NCBI GenBank assembly: GCA_963667145.1
Contig: OY762943.1
Location: forward strand, 744,001 to 808,000
Source of the DNA: G963667145 sp963667145
GTDB taxonomy: Bacteria > Cloacimonadota > Cloacimonadia > G963667145
Direction: 5' to 3'
Length of the DNA: 64,000 nt
Below, piece by piece: positions 18,023-28,100 of the stretch. The translations under genes were made by a program, and so were the position numbers. The notes under the pieces are model-generated. The model saw nothing but the letters and a program-made list of their open reading frames with translations. It was not told the DNA's origin and ran no database searches. Each line of letters begins with the position of its first letter. The stretch's first letter is position 1.

Positions 18023-18799
18023 TTATCCCTTCTTTTTCCTTTTTAAATTTTTAAAATAATTTCTATGATAAAAATAATGTTTTTGAATAGGGCTTTCTTT
18101 TACATCAAAATCATTAAAAGCAATAGTATCTTTTGTAACAACTTCATCAGTCCATTCAATACTGGTAATACCATAGTTGTTTTTTAAGAAAAATTGACTT
18201 AGTGCAATTTCTCCATTTGCAATAATTTTAAGCTTATCAGTTTCCATAGCGCCAGGAAAATTTTCTCCCAACATTTTTAGATAAACAACTTTTGTTAAAA
18301 AGGCATAAGTTTGCACATGAGCCATATTATTTTTGGCACTTATAAAGGGATGATCACAAAAATTAATAGTTGCTCCACAAATGGCAATAGAAGTAAATTT
18401 TTCGAATTGTTCAACATAATTTTTATACCAATTTGTAAGAAAAGGACCATAACCACTTCTATTTTGGAAAAAAACATAATCCTCATCAGTAGCAACAAAT
18501 TTAACTTTTTCAAACATCTTTTGATACGAACTAAAATCCCTCCCAATATTGCTTTTGAAAATTACTTCTACAAGCTTAATTGTTGAATGATTTTTAAACA
18601 TTTTCTGCACAATTTTTTTAAATACTATATCAAAAAAATTAAACCTACGAACTTTGCTCACAGCAATAAATAAAAAGACTTCTTCAACACCTGATGCAAT
18701 ATTTTTAATCTTCTTTAAATTTTTGAAATCTTTCCGAAAAAAACGAGAATCGTTACCTGTAGCATAACAATGAAAATATTTTAACTTTGTCTTTTCCAT
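18023..18799 (-). CDS. RgpF-like rhamnan/glycan synthesis protein
   Basis: A protein of 258 residues. The recognisable segments are SNIGRDFSSYQK, a FFQNRSGYGPF block and a HVQTYAFLT block. These mirror the N.G.D...Y, NDS.YGP and Q.Y..VF signatures of the RgpF (rhamnan synthesis F) glycosyltransferase family. It is shorter than streptococcal RgpF. The start is ATG 18799, preceded by AGAGGA; the frame continues upstream into the ligase gene but that part has no ribosome site. Its place directly before rmlCDBA fits a role in rhamnose-containing O-chain assembly, an inference. Confidence 0.55.
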   Translation of the reverse strand: MEKTKLKYFHCYATGNDSRFFRKDFKNLKKIKNIASGVEEVFLFIAVSKVRRFNFFDIVFKKIVQKMFKNHSTIKLVEVIFKSNIGRDFSSYQKMFEKVKFVATDEDYVFFQNRSGYGPFLTNWYKNYVEQFEKFTSIAICGATINFCDHPFISAKNNMAHVQTYAFLTKVVYLKMLGENFPGAMETDKLKIIANGEIALSQFFLKNNYGITSIEWTDEVVTKDTIAFNDFDVKESPIQKHYFYHRNYFKNLKRKKKG

Positions 18800-18806
18800 T
18801 TTTCCT

Positions 18807-19988
18807 CTAAGCAACAAGATTATTTTTTTCTTTTCTAAAGAAAAATATAAAGAAACATAGTAAAAAAGCAAAAGAAAAAATTCCTATTCTATACCAAAGA
18901 ATGTAAGCATCTACCGAAAAATGAATTAAAAAAACCAAAAATAGAGACAATAGCAAAAAATTCTTTGATTTAATTCCTTTTATTATTGCCATGCCAAAAA
19001 TCAAAATCCAAGATAAAAAAGCAAAAAATCCATATTTAAGTAATTCATTCAAAAAAATATTATGTGCATTATAATTATTTGCTTGTTTAACGGCTTCTGT
19101 AATATTTGTATTTTTTAAAGTTCTATTTAAATAAACGGCTGTATTTGTTGGACCTACGCCAAAAAAGAAAATTTTTGGTGTGCTCAGCGAAACTTTTATT
19201 GCAGATTTAGCCAAAATAATCCTAGTATTGTCCTTAATAAGAGAAAAATTTCGATAATTTGTCATTTTTGTATTGAAAATAAAAAAAACTAAGAAAACAA
19301 GTAACAAAGCAAATAGTTTTTGCATTTTTTTTAAGTAAAAAAGAACCCAAACAAATAAAACAATGCCTAAAGAAAAAATTCCAGCCCTACTCATAGCAAA
19401 ATAGGAACATGCTAAATAAATCACTGTAGAATAAATTAGAAAAATTGTAACCCCACAATTCTTTTTAACTGTATTCCATAAATAAATGGAAAAAGCAAGA
19501 CCTATGGAGCAACACATAGACAGCCATGCAGGATGAAAATAAGAAAAATCGACATAATACATCCTATCATAAATTATTCCTCTAACGATGCAATATGTCC
19601 CCAAGATAGTAAGAGCTACAAGATAACAAAAAAGAAAGAAAGAAACATAATTTTTTTTAAAATTAGCCTTAATAAAGGAAAAAATAAAAGGGAAAAGTAA
19701 AAATCCACTATATTTTTGCAACATAACAACATTATAATCACTATAATTTAATAATAAATTCAAACTTATCCAAAGATAATAAAAAATTAATATATATAAA
19801 AAGGATCTATTTTCTTTATTTGTAAGAAAGCTAATACTTTTTTTCTTGTTCTTTAAGAATAAGCACAAAATCAGCAAATATCCAGATAATTCTGGAATAA
19901 ATTTTACATAAGGTATAAAGAAAAAAATCACTCCAATTAAAAAAGTAATAACATAATCTAATTTATTTTTTTTGAAAATCTCTATCAT
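18807..19988 (-). CDS. O-antigen ligase / Wzy-like polymerase membrane protein
   Basis: A protein of 393 residues with about ten to eleven hydrophobic segments and one larger periplasmic loop (around residues 245-310). The loop contains FFFGVGPTN and a NAHNIFLNELLKYG motif. This NxHN-type motif is characteristic of the Wzy_C/O-antigen ligase superfamily. WaaL ligates O-chain to lipid A-core in the periplasm; the related Wzy polymerises O-units. The two cannot be separated by eye. The ATG overlaps the upstream GT2 stop (ATGA). Confidence 0.7.
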   Translation of the reverse strand: MIEIFKKNKLDYVITFLIGVIFFFIPYVKFIPELSGYLLILCLFLKNKKKSISFLTNKENRSFLYILIFYYLWISLNLLLNYSDYNVVMLQKYSGFLLFPFIFSFIKANFKKNYVSFFLFCYLVALTILGTYCIVRGIIYDRMYYVDFSYFHPAWLSMCCSIGLAFSIYLWNTVKKNCGVTIFLIYSTVIYLACSYFAMSRAGIFSLGIVLFVWVLFYLKKMQKLFALLLVFLVFFIFNTKMTNYRNFSLIKDNTRIILAKSAIKVSLSTPKIFFFGVGPTNTAVYLNRTLKNTNITEAVKQANNYNAHNIFLNELLKYGFFAFLSWILIFGMAIIKGIKSKNFLLLSLFLVFLIHFSVDAYILWYRIGIFSFAFLLCFFIFFFRKEKNNLVA

Positions 19989-20935
19989 TTTTTACCTAAT
20001 TTAGCAAGTAAAAATTTATATTTAAAAAATCTTCTCAAATTTTTACATTTAACCTTATACCTCAAGGAATACTTAATAGCCTCGTAAGCTCTTTTTATTT
20101 CTCCAGCATCAAAAAGTCTTCCAGAATAATTCAAATATGTGTTATATAAGGTTTGTTTCTTTATTCTTACAAATTCTCTTGGAGAAATTTTTTTTTCATA
20201 CAAATCAAGATAATAAAAAATATGCTTTAAATTATATGTTTCATTTGTATTGATAGATTTGGATTTATTATCTGGATGCAATGAATAAAAAACTAATTTT
20301 TCATCAGAATACCCAAATTTAATGTCACAATAAGAAATAGCCAAAAGCATAGAAATATCTTCCGTGATATCTTTTTCTAATAAAAGATAAGGTAAGGAAT
20401 TAATGAAAATTTCTCGTTTAAAAAACATCGTTGAGGGAAGACCTCCTTGCCATTTTATATGACAAAGCAATCTTTTTGCTGCATCCAAGGAATCAGCAGA
20501 TTCATCTATCGGCTCATAATCATTTTCTTTTACCTCTACAAGTGTTTCACCTTCAAAATAGTGTCTAACATCTCTGCAAGAAACAAAATCATAATTATTT
20601 TCTTCCAAAAATTCTTTTTGCTTTTCCAATTTTGTAGGCACCCAAGTATCGTCTTGATCGCACAAAGCAATATATTTTTCTTGTGAATATTCTATCCCAT
20701 ACTTGCGAGTATCCCCTGTTCCACTATTTTCTTTGTGTAGCAGAATAATTCTCTCATCATCTAATTCCTTTACCAAGTTCATAATCATTTGCTTTTTTTC
20801 TTCATGTGAACCGTCATTGACTATATATAATTTAAAATTCCTGTATGTTTGATCTAAAATAGATTCAATAGTCCTTTTAATAAAAAATCGTTCACAATTG
20901 TAATAAGGTATTACTACAGCAACTTCGCTTTCCAT
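19985..20935 (-). CDS. GT2 family glycosyltransferase
   Basis: A protein of 316 residues with GT-A fold motifs. VVIPYYN is at the N-terminus, IVNDGSHE next, and CDQDDTW is the metal-binding DxD-type motif. An SILDQTYRNFKLYI segment is typical. The C-terminal third is basic. The start is the second of two ATGs (20935): AGAGG stands six bases upstream of it but directly abuts the first ATG (20941). It probably adds a sugar to the O-chain or outer core. Confidence 0.8.
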   Translation of the reverse strand: MESEVAVVIPYYNCERFFIKRTIESILDQTYRNFKLYIVNDGSHEEKKQMIMNLVKELDDERIILLHKENSGTGDTRKYGIEYSQEKYIALCDQDDTWVPTKLEKQKEFLEENNYDFVSCRDVRHYFEGETLVEVKENDYEPIDESADSLDAAKRLLCHIKWQGGLPSTMFFKREIFINSLPYLLLEKDITEDISMLLAISYCDIKFGYSDEKLVFYSLHPDNKSKSINTNETYNLKHIFYYLDLYEKKISPREFVRIKKQTLYNTYLNYSGRLFDAGEIKRAYEAIKYSLRYKVKCKNLRRFFKYKFLLAKLGKK

Positions 20936-20946
20936 TGTCATCCTCT

Positions 20947-21867
20947 TTAGCCTTCATTTATAATTTTTGCAATCTTATTCACAAAATTGCTCTTCATCTC
21001 ATCAACAAAAAAATAAGTAGAAGTATCTTTCAATGGTTTCCATTTGGTAGAGTTTTCCTTGTCATTTTGAAAAAACGCAAAACTTTTAACATTATGACAT
21101 TCAGCAATATGAAACAAACTACTGTCATTGCCAATGAAGAATTTCGCACCTCTAATAAATTCAGAAACAAACCCTAAATCCCTATTAGATAAAATATCAA
21201 CTTTCGTTTGCTCACTTTTTTTAAAGTTTGAAATTTCATCTTCTGTTCCAAAAATAAAAATCGGTTTTTTTATCTTTTCAATCAGTTCATAAAAAAGTTT
21301 AAGATTCCAATTTTCTTGTGAAATAGTTGTCCCAAAAGGGTGCATAACAACATAGTCTTGAAAATAGAATTTCTTTTCTATGAAACTATTAACATCTGTT
21401 TTGAAACTCCCATTGATCGGAAGAAAAGGAAAGTCTTCAGAAATTCTATCAAAAACTTTTTCTATTAAATATTTATAGTTTTCACTGGAATGTAAACCAA
21501 CCTGCTTTTCAAATTTTTTCGTCAAAAACTGAAAAGAGCCTTTTAATTTGTACCCAACTCTTTGCTTTACATTTCCCAAAAGTGCTACCAATTCATTTCT
21601 TACTCCACTACGAAGATGAAAGGAGAAATCGTAGTGTTCTTTTCGAAATAATCCAATTAAAGTGATCTGTTTTTTTATTCCGTCTTTTTTGCGGTTAAAA
21701 TTATAAATTTTATTGATATGTTTGTCCGCACAATAAAGTTGCTTGCCAAGTTCATCAAAAACCACGTCAATTTGAGCATCAGGAAACCACTTTCGTAAAG
21801 TCAAAAACACAGAAGAATACATTATCGTATTCCCAATAGATCCGTTACAAAAAAGCAAAAATTTCAA
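20947..21867 (-). CDS. GT9 heptosyltransferase-family protein (divergent)
   Basis: A protein of 306 residues. The N-terminus LLFCNGSIGNTIMYSS replaces the usual GD of GT9 enzymes with GN. The C-terminal motif FIGNDSSLFHIAE and the HPFGTT segment keep the family layout. It is the third GT9-type gene in the cluster. The start is TTG at 21867, with AGAGGT nine bases before it overlapping the upstream stop. The replaced Asp (catalytic base in WaaC/WaaF) makes its activity uncertain. Confidence 0.65.
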   Translation of the reverse strand: MKFLLFCNGSIGNTIMYSSVFLTLRKWFPDAQIDVVFDELGKQLYCADKHINKIYNFNRKKDGIKKQITLIGLFRKEHYDFSFHLRSGVRNELVALLGNVKQRVGYKLKGSFQFLTKKFEKQVGLHSSENYKYLIEKVFDRISEDFPFLPINGSFKTDVNSFIEKKFYFQDYVVMHPFGTTISQENWNLKLFYELIEKIKKPIFIFGTEDEISNFKKSEQTKVDILSNRDLGFVSEFIRGAKFFIGNDSSLFHIAECHNVKSFAFFQNDKENSTKWKPLKDTSTYFFVDEMKSNFVNKIAKIINEG

Positions 21868-21879
21868 AAAATTAAACCT

Positions 21880-22257
21880 CTATTTATATTCCACATACTC
21901 TTTTTCTTCTACTAAGAGCGAGCCGAATTTGAGATTGATTGCTTTCTTTATTTCTGCTCTGAAGTCGTTTTTGAAGTAAACACTGCGAGCTATTTGGATA
22001 AATTCGTCATCAAATTCACCTTTTGCTTCTTTTATTCTGATGGAATCTTCTATGTCCCAAAGAAGCAAGTTCACCGCTTTCAAATCCGCAAACTCTTTTG
22101 AGGAAAGGCTCACACCAGCTTTCTCCATCTCGGGAACTAAAATATCAAACTCAGTTTTAACGTTCGCCTTTTTGGCTTCGTCTTTGAACTTTTCTAACTT
22201 TATGGATAAAATGCTTACCTTATCCACCACTTCGCCTATCGATACTTCAATTTTCAT
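21880..22257 (-). CDS. DUF6165 family protein
   Basis: A soluble helical protein of 125 residues. SIGEVVDKVSILSIK, LLWDIEDSIRIKE, ARSVYFKNDFRA and the closing LVEEKEY match the DUF6165 pattern. The family is found beside LPS and glycosyltransferase genes and has no established biochemical role that I know of. It is separated by 12 bases from the downstream GT9 gene. No catalytic motif is evident. Confidence 0.65.
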   Translation of the reverse strand: MKIEVSIGEVVDKVSILSIKLEKFKDEAKKANVKTEFDILVPEMEKAGVSLSSKEFADLKAVNLLLWDIEDSIRIKEAKGEFDDEFIQIARSVYFKNDFRAEIKKAINLKFGSLLVEEKEYVEYK

Positions 22258-22268
22258 CTTTTCTCCAA

Positions 22269-23156
22269 TTACATTGCCAACTTCTCTTCCAATTCGGAAA
22301 TCTTTGCATCATCTTTAATTTTTCTATAGTCAAGCCCATTCATCCCATAGTCGACTTTGAAATAGCAATCTTGTCCTATGGCATCCGCCAAGTATAGACC
22401 TATGAAAAAACCGTTTTTTATCTTGTCGAAGAAAGAAGCTGAAAATTGCTTTTTTCCACGAAAATCTACTTCCCATGTTTTATCGGAATGAAAAATGGCG
22501 TCACCTATGCCCGATAGTTCCAACTCTTCTCCTGACAAATTGACTTTTTCTATAGTCAACAAACTGTCCTTAACCGAAGTTCTCAACGACAACTTCCCCA
22601 AATTCAACGAGGTATCGGTGACAAAATCGTTCTTGCCTGAAAAACCAAGACTGGAAACCAACACATCACAATCGCCACTCTTGATTTGGTCTTCATCAAA
22701 TCGCAACTTCAACTTCGTATTTGCAACGCCTTTGAGCTTGTAATTACAAGCTATCGGAACATCTTGCAATTCAACATCAACAATATCAAGTGACAAATTG
22801 CTATTGGAATAACTTCCGAAGATTTTGCCCTTGCTAATCATAAATTCGAAATCAAAATTCTTGTTCTCGCTAAAAGCAGAAAAAAGTCCAACGGAAATTT
22901 TGGCATTTTCAAAGCTGAAAACAGGCTCTTGATTGTAATAAAAAGTTCCTTTGCCCAAATCAATCCACGCAGGGAAAGTATAACTCACGGACTCGATTTG
23001 AAGAGCTAAATCGGAATCGAAAAGATTCACGTATCCGCTGACATCAAGTGGCGTCAATTTATCTCTAAAATAGCGATATGTGCCATAGTATCCCACTGCC
23101 AAAATCAGCAGAACCAAGACAACAATCTTGTAAATTTTAATCTTTTTCAATTTCAA
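22269..23156 (-). CDS. AsmA/GspN-like membrane-anchored protein
   Basis: A protein of 295 residues with one N-terminal membrane anchor (residues 10-30), then a beta-rich periplasmic part with repeated short strands and many Asp, Leu and Ser residues. The layout resembles the AsmA-like and type II secretion GspN superfamily, which also has an anchor and a beta-taco groove. The identity is low confidence. The start is probably TTG 23156, overlapping the gpsA stop (TTGA). It may take part in lipid or LPS traffic, given the neighbours. Confidence 0.4.
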   Translation of the reverse strand: MKLKKIKIYKIVVLVLLILAVGYYGTYRYFRDKLTPLDVSGYVNLFDSDLALQIESVSYTFPAWIDLGKGTFYYNQEPVFSFENAKISVGLFSAFSENKNFDFEFMISKGKIFGSYSNSNLSLDIVDVELQDVPIACNYKLKGVANTKLKLRFDEDQIKSGDCDVLVSSLGFSGKNDFVTDTSLNLGKLSLRTSVKDSLLTIEKVNLSGEELELSGIGDAIFHSDKTWEVDFRGKKQFSASFFDKIKNGFFIGLYLADAIGQDCYFKVDYGMNGLDYRKIKDDAKISELEEKLAM

Positions 23157-24112
23157 AACTCGTGCTTTGTCGGTCTCAAAAACAGATTTTTAATCTCTTG
23201 CTTGGGGTCAGCACCATGATTAACAATCTTGTTTACCACCGCCGTAATAGGCATATCAACATTCAGCTTCTCGGCAATTCGCAGGATAGCACTGCTTGTG
23301 GCAACGCCTTCTGCCAATTTGTTGAACTTATGTCCTTCAACTATCATCTGTCCAAATTTCCGATTGTTGCTATTTTGAGAAAAAAGTGTCGCCTCATAAT
23401 CGCCCAAATGGCACAATCCGTAAGCGGTAATCGCTTTGCCACCCATAGCTTCCATAAGTCGAGAAATTTCCCTAGCTCCGCGAGTCATCAACGCTCCTTT
23501 CATCGCCTGCAACTTCATTCCGTCCAACATACCCGCAGCCAATCCCATCACGTTCTTGGCAGCTGCTCCCACTTCATTGCCTATCAAATCGTCGCCGTAA
23601 TAAAAACGGATTAGCGAGCTTTCCAAAATATCTACCAATTTTATCGTCAAATCTTTCTCATCCGAACAAATCACCATACAGTTGGGAATCATCTTGGTGA
23701 AGCTCTGCACATGCCCAGGACCAAGCCAAACAGCGAGATTTATACCCTGATTGATTTGCTCTCTGACGACCTGAGTGAGCCTTTTGCCACTGGATTCTTC
23801 CATTCCTTTCATCGCCAAAACAAAAGTTTTTTCCTGCAAATCGTAGGCATTCAATCGTGTCGAAAACTCCCGCAACCTTTGGGAACTTATGGAAATCACC
23901 AACAAATCCGACTCCAACGCTTTGTCCAAATCGTCAGTAATCAAAATCTCTTTCGGGAAAGTCAAATAGTCGTTTGCCCCAGTAGCAACCAATTTCTGAA
24001 AAATCGGGTCGCCAGTCGGTCCCCAACACGTGACTTGGAATTTTTTGACCGTGCTCAAGTACCACGCAATAAATCCACCCCATCGCCCACACCCCAAAAC
24101 GGAAACTTTCAT
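23153..24112 (-). CDS. gpsA: Glycerol-3-phosphate dehydrogenase [NAD(P)+]
   Basis: A protein of 319 residues. The NAD-binding VLGCGRWGGFIA is at the N-terminus and the VISISSQRLRE segment follows. The catalytic Lys is in GAAAKNVMGLAAG, and NNRKFG is near the C-terminus. The length is close to the family's 330-340. It makes sn-glycerol-3-phosphate for phospholipids, and could also feed the phosphoglycerol-type transferases at the left end of the window. It is preceded by 70 bases without a gene that hold no clear signal. Confidence 0.9.
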   Translation of the reverse strand: MKVSVLGCGRWGGFIAWYLSTVKKFQVTCWGPTGDPIFQKLVATGANDYLTFPKEILITDDLDKALESDLLVISISSQRLREFSTRLNAYDLQEKTFVLAMKGMEESSGKRLTQVVREQINQGINLAVWLGPGHVQSFTKMIPNCMVICSDEKDLTIKLVDILESSLIRFYYGDDLIGNEVGAAAKNVMGLAAGMLDGMKLQAMKGALMTRGAREISRLMEAMGGKAITAYGLCHLGDYEATLFSQNSNNRKFGQMIVEGHKFNKLAEGVATSSAILRIAEKLNVDMPITAVVNKIVNHGADPKQEIKNLFLRPTKHEF

Positions 24113-24182
24113 GATAGTTTAACTCCTAAATTCAACTCTCGTTCAGTCTGTGATTTGCCAAAATAGGTCAAGCAAATTAAAA

Positions 24183-24626
24183 CTATCCCTTGTTTTCATA
24201 AGCTGTTATTTTGTCCAATCTCTTTTGATGACGATTACCCTCAAATTCCGTATTTAACCAAGTATCAATAAGTTCCACCGCATACTGAATATTCAAAAAT
24301 CGAGCGGGCAAAACCAAAATATTGGAATTGTTGTGCTGGCGAGATAGCGAGGCGAACTCCGAACAATGACACAAAGCGGCTCTGATGCCCTTGACTTTAT
24401 TGGCGACAATGCTCATGCCAATTCCCGAACCACAGAGCAAAATTCCTCTGGGAAATTTCCCCGAAGCAACTGCCTCCGCCACAGCAAAACCATAATCGGG
24501 ATAATCTATCGACTCACAACTATAACATCCAAAATCTTCAACTTGAAATCTTGAGGACAAATGCTCAACAATCTCCTGCTTCAACTCAAAACCCGCATGG
24601 TCACTGGCAATCGGTAAAACTTCCAT
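24183..24626 (-). CDS. rpiB: Ribose-5-phosphate isomerase B
   Basis: A protein of 147 residues. ASDHAGFELK (residues 7-16) and LLCGSGIGMSI with catalytic Cys65 are the RpiB signatures; RQHNNSNIL follows. It interconverts ribose-5-P and ribulose-5-P in the pentose phosphate pathway. Two ATGs are adjacent: the second (24626) has GGAG six bases away and is preferred. It forms a short operon with the MoaE-like gene (14-bp gap). Confidence 0.93.
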   Translation of the reverse strand: MEVLPIASDHAGFELKQEIVEHLSSRFQVEDFGCYSCESIDYPDYGFAVAEAVASGKFPRGILLCGSGIGMSIVANKVKGIRAALCHCSEFASLSRQHNNSNILVLPARFLNIQYAVELIDTWLNTEFEGNRHQKRLDKITAYENKG

Positions 24627-24640
24627 CATTTACTCCAAAT

Positions 24641-25000
24641 CTAAATCAATATTTCTTTTTTCTCAAAGCACGTTGCTTTTATCTCTTCCAAAATATCTCC
24701 AAGCACTTTTTTCACATTCGGGCGAATATCACCTGCAACTATAATGAAAAGCAAATCGTCACCTGGCAAAAACTTTCCTTCCTTAGCCTCAACAACAATT
24801 TTGAAAATTCCCTCAGCTTGAGAATATTTTTCCACCAACATCTCTATCTTTTCGTAATTCGCCTTTACTTCTAGGGACTTCACAGGCTTACCATCTCGAG
24901 ACGTTCCTCTGACCATTCCATTGTGAGCAAGCACCATTCCCACTTTTTCAACAAACCCAGGCAACTTTTTCAATTCGCCAATTCTTTTCGATATATCCAT
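24641..25000 (-). CDS. MoaE-like molybdopterin synthase large subunit family protein
   Basis: A protein of 119 residues resembling the MoaE family: GMVRGTSRDGKPV (MoaE Arg-rich turn), a LVEKYSQAEGIFKIVVEAKEG core and a GDDLLFIIVAGDIRPNV strand. In E. coli MoaE the active site has a Lys-rich C-terminus; here KKEIL is present. MoaD and other Mo genes are not nearby. A GTG at 25006 lies inside the GAGGTG ribosome site, so ATG 25000 is the start. Mo cofactor use cannot be concluded from this gene alone. Confidence 0.65.
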   Translation of the reverse strand: MDISKRIGELKKLPGFVEKVGMVLAHNGMVRGTSRDGKPVKSLEVKANYEKIEMLVEKYSQAEGIFKIVVEAKEGKFLPGDDLLFIIVAGDIRPNVKKVLGDILEEIKATCFEKKEILI

Positions 25001-25118
25001 TTTCACCTCATTGGTTTAACACAAAACCTTCCAAATTACTATCCCTTTTCATTTCAAAACACGTACTTTTGTCAAGCTTTGTTTTGCCAAATAAGTTCAC
25101 AGTTTTACTTTTCTTTTC

Positions 25119-25143
25119 TTGACAGAATGTTGGTTTTTATAGC
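25119..25143 (+). promoter_or_regulatory. Promoter-like block TTGACA-N13-TATAGC
   Basis: TTGACA at 25119-25124 and TATAGC at 25138-25143 are separated by 13 bases, just upstream of the SNF2 gene ATG at 25153. The same spacing recurs at 36346, 53761 and 58142. A 13-bp spacer is shorter than the sigma-70 norm of about 17, so the block is a candidate only. Confidence 0.3.
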
Positions 25144-25152
25144 CATGAAACA

Positions 25153-28100
25153 ATGATTTTACAAAGAGAATATTTAAATCAGTCCAACTCTTGGCTCTTT
25201 CAAGACGCCATAAAATTCGCCAAAGAAGAACTGAACGTCAAAATTAGGAAGTCAGGTGCTGACAGTTACAAAATCTTACTTTCCTCGTCTCCTGAAAAAG
25301 AAATGTTGAACTTCAAAGTCGAAATCGACTACAACACAAAAGAGGACAAAGTCATCTCCCATAGCTGTGCATCATGTGGAAGAAAAGACTGTATGCACTA
25401 TTTTTCCGCCATCGACTATTGTTATCACCATTTATCGGTTCAAGATTTGGAAGAAAACGACCGAAACCAAAATCTTGAAGAGGAAATCGAAATCTTCAAC
25501 AAGTTTGAAATTTTGTTCTCGGAGAAAACTATCTACGTGGAAAATCTGCTGATGCACAACACTCCCCTGAAAGTTTATTTCACAGGATATTATTCCAATT
25601 TGAATAAAGAAAACTTTGAACGAGACCGAAATCTCTTCTCGGATGAAGACATAGCTTTGCTAAAATTTTTGGTAAAAAATCGCTCTTTCACAAACTCCAA
25701 GCAAAAATATTTCATCATTCCCGTGAACAAAATTCCAGAGTTGCTGTTCATCCTGAAAACTTTCAAAAAGGGACAAGTAAAACTGAGAGAAACTGAGGAA
25801 GTCCTGAACTTCGTGGAAGAAGAACCAAAATTCGAAATAAGAGTTTCCAAAAATAGAAATATTACCTTGTGCACGGAGTTTAGCACCTACAACTACTTTT
25901 TGGGAAACAGCCTCTATTTTTGTTCTACTAACTCCATTTACACTACTCAATTGCCTCTAAATAAATCCAAAGCAAAAAAACTTTTGGATGGAACATATTA
26001 CCTAAACGACATCGAAGTTGTTTTTTTGCATCTGCTCGTGAAAGACATAATCAGCAAGCAGGGGGACAAATGCTACATAGACTGTCCTATTCCTGCACAT
26101 TTGCCAAATCCGCCAAAATTGCATCTGCGACTGGCACATCCTCCAGGGAAAATCACGATGGAAGCTCAACTCGTTTTCGATGAAGAACATGTTTTGCCTT
26201 TGAGCCAAGCTCTCGAATCATACAGTTTGAGCCTACAAAAATTCCCCGATGGTGAAAAATGGTGCTACATTCCACAAGAATTTTTGAGCGAGATAAAAGA
26301 TTATTACAAAAACATCGGCAAAATTCCCGACGATTACACGGAATTTACGGGGTACGAAGTAGAGCTGGTGAAGGACAATATCTATCAGGTGGAAAATCCC
26401 GCTTGGGAGATTGAAGTTGCCAAGGAACTGCGTGACTTGCTGACTCAAAAAGTCGATTTGCTCCCCGAGTTTGACATAAAATCTTTGCAACAAAATCTAT
26501 TGGAAGTGAAAATCAATTTCAGTTTCGATAGAATAAAAATCCCTTTATCTGTTCTCAAAAAAATGCAACGAGAAGGCAAAAAGAAGTATCAACTGAGCAA
26601 AGAGAAGAAGATTATCATCTCCAAAAAAACTTTCGACCAAATCGATTTAATCGAAAAGAATCTGCATCAACAACTCAGTTCGTCTGAGGAAAGCCTCACT
26701 CTGCCACTCTACAAACTGATGCAATTGGATGCGATTGGAAATGGAAGAACTAACATTGATGACGACTATCTAAAGCAAGTAATCGGCGATTTGCTCGCAA
26801 GGACGAAGCAGAATATACCGCCTTCTCCGTTGAATAAATATCTGCGAAAATACCAAATCAACGGCTATAACTGGCTGAAAACCTTGGAGTTTTATCATCT
26901 GAATGGGATATTGGCAGACGAGATGGGAACAGGGAAAACTTTGCAAACTTTGTCTGTTTTGGCGATGATGCCCAAGAACGAAAACAGCTTGGTCATCTGC
27001 CCCAAGACTTTAGTCCACAACTGGATTTCCGAGGGGAAAAAATTCGGTCTTGCTGATAAATTGGTTGAATATCAGGGGAACAAAGAAAAGCGAAAAGAGT
27101 TGCTGGATGACAAAGGCAAAATCTTCATCGCTTCATACACCATCGCTCTGCGTGATATTGAATTTTTTCAGGAACACAAATTTTTCTACCTCATCTTGGA
27201 CGAAGCTCAAGCCATAAAAAACAAGCTCTCTTCGAGGTCAATCGCCGTTAAAACCATCTCCGCTCAGCACAAACTCGCCATTTCGGGAACTCCAGTGGAA
27301 AACTCCCTGCAAGACCTTTGGTCGATTTTCGATTTTCTCCTGCCAGATTATTTGCCAAATTACAACAACTTTGTGAAAGAAGCCGAATCCAAAGCAAAAG
27401 AAAATCTCCTGCAAAAAATTATCTCTCCATTTGTTTTGAGACGGAAGAAAATCGATATCTTGCAAGAACTTCCCCAAAAGGAAGACCAAGTTATCTACTG
27501 TGGGATGAGCGACGAGCAGCACAATTACTACTACTCCATGTGGGAACAAATCAGCAAGTCCATCCTCAACGACAAAAAAATCACGCCGATACACATTCTC
27601 TCTGGCATCACCAAACTCAGACAAATCGCCAACGGATTGAACCTGTTGGATTTAGAAGAAACCGAGCTTTCTGGCAAGATGGAAGCTACCACGAATTTAA
27701 TCAAAATATGTGTGGAAAACGAAAAGAAAATCTTGGTTTTCGCCCAATTCCTAAAGAGCTTGGAAGCTGTGAAAAACTTCCTGATTTCGGAAAAAATCGA
27801 TTTCAGTTATATGGACGGCTCAACATCAAATCGCCAAAAGGTTATCGACGAATTTAACGATAACGAAGACAAAAAAGTTTTCTTGCTCAGCCTGAAAGTT
27901 GGTGGATTAGGGCTAAATCTGACAGCTGCAGACACCGTGATTTTGGTTGACCCGTGGTGGAATCCCATGGTGGAAAAGCAAGCTATCGACCGTACTCACC
28001 GCATCGGGCAAACAAAAAAAATAAATGTTTACAAACTTATCACCACTGGAACTATTGAAGAAAAAATTTTGGAATTGCAAACTAAAAAAAGAGAACTCTT

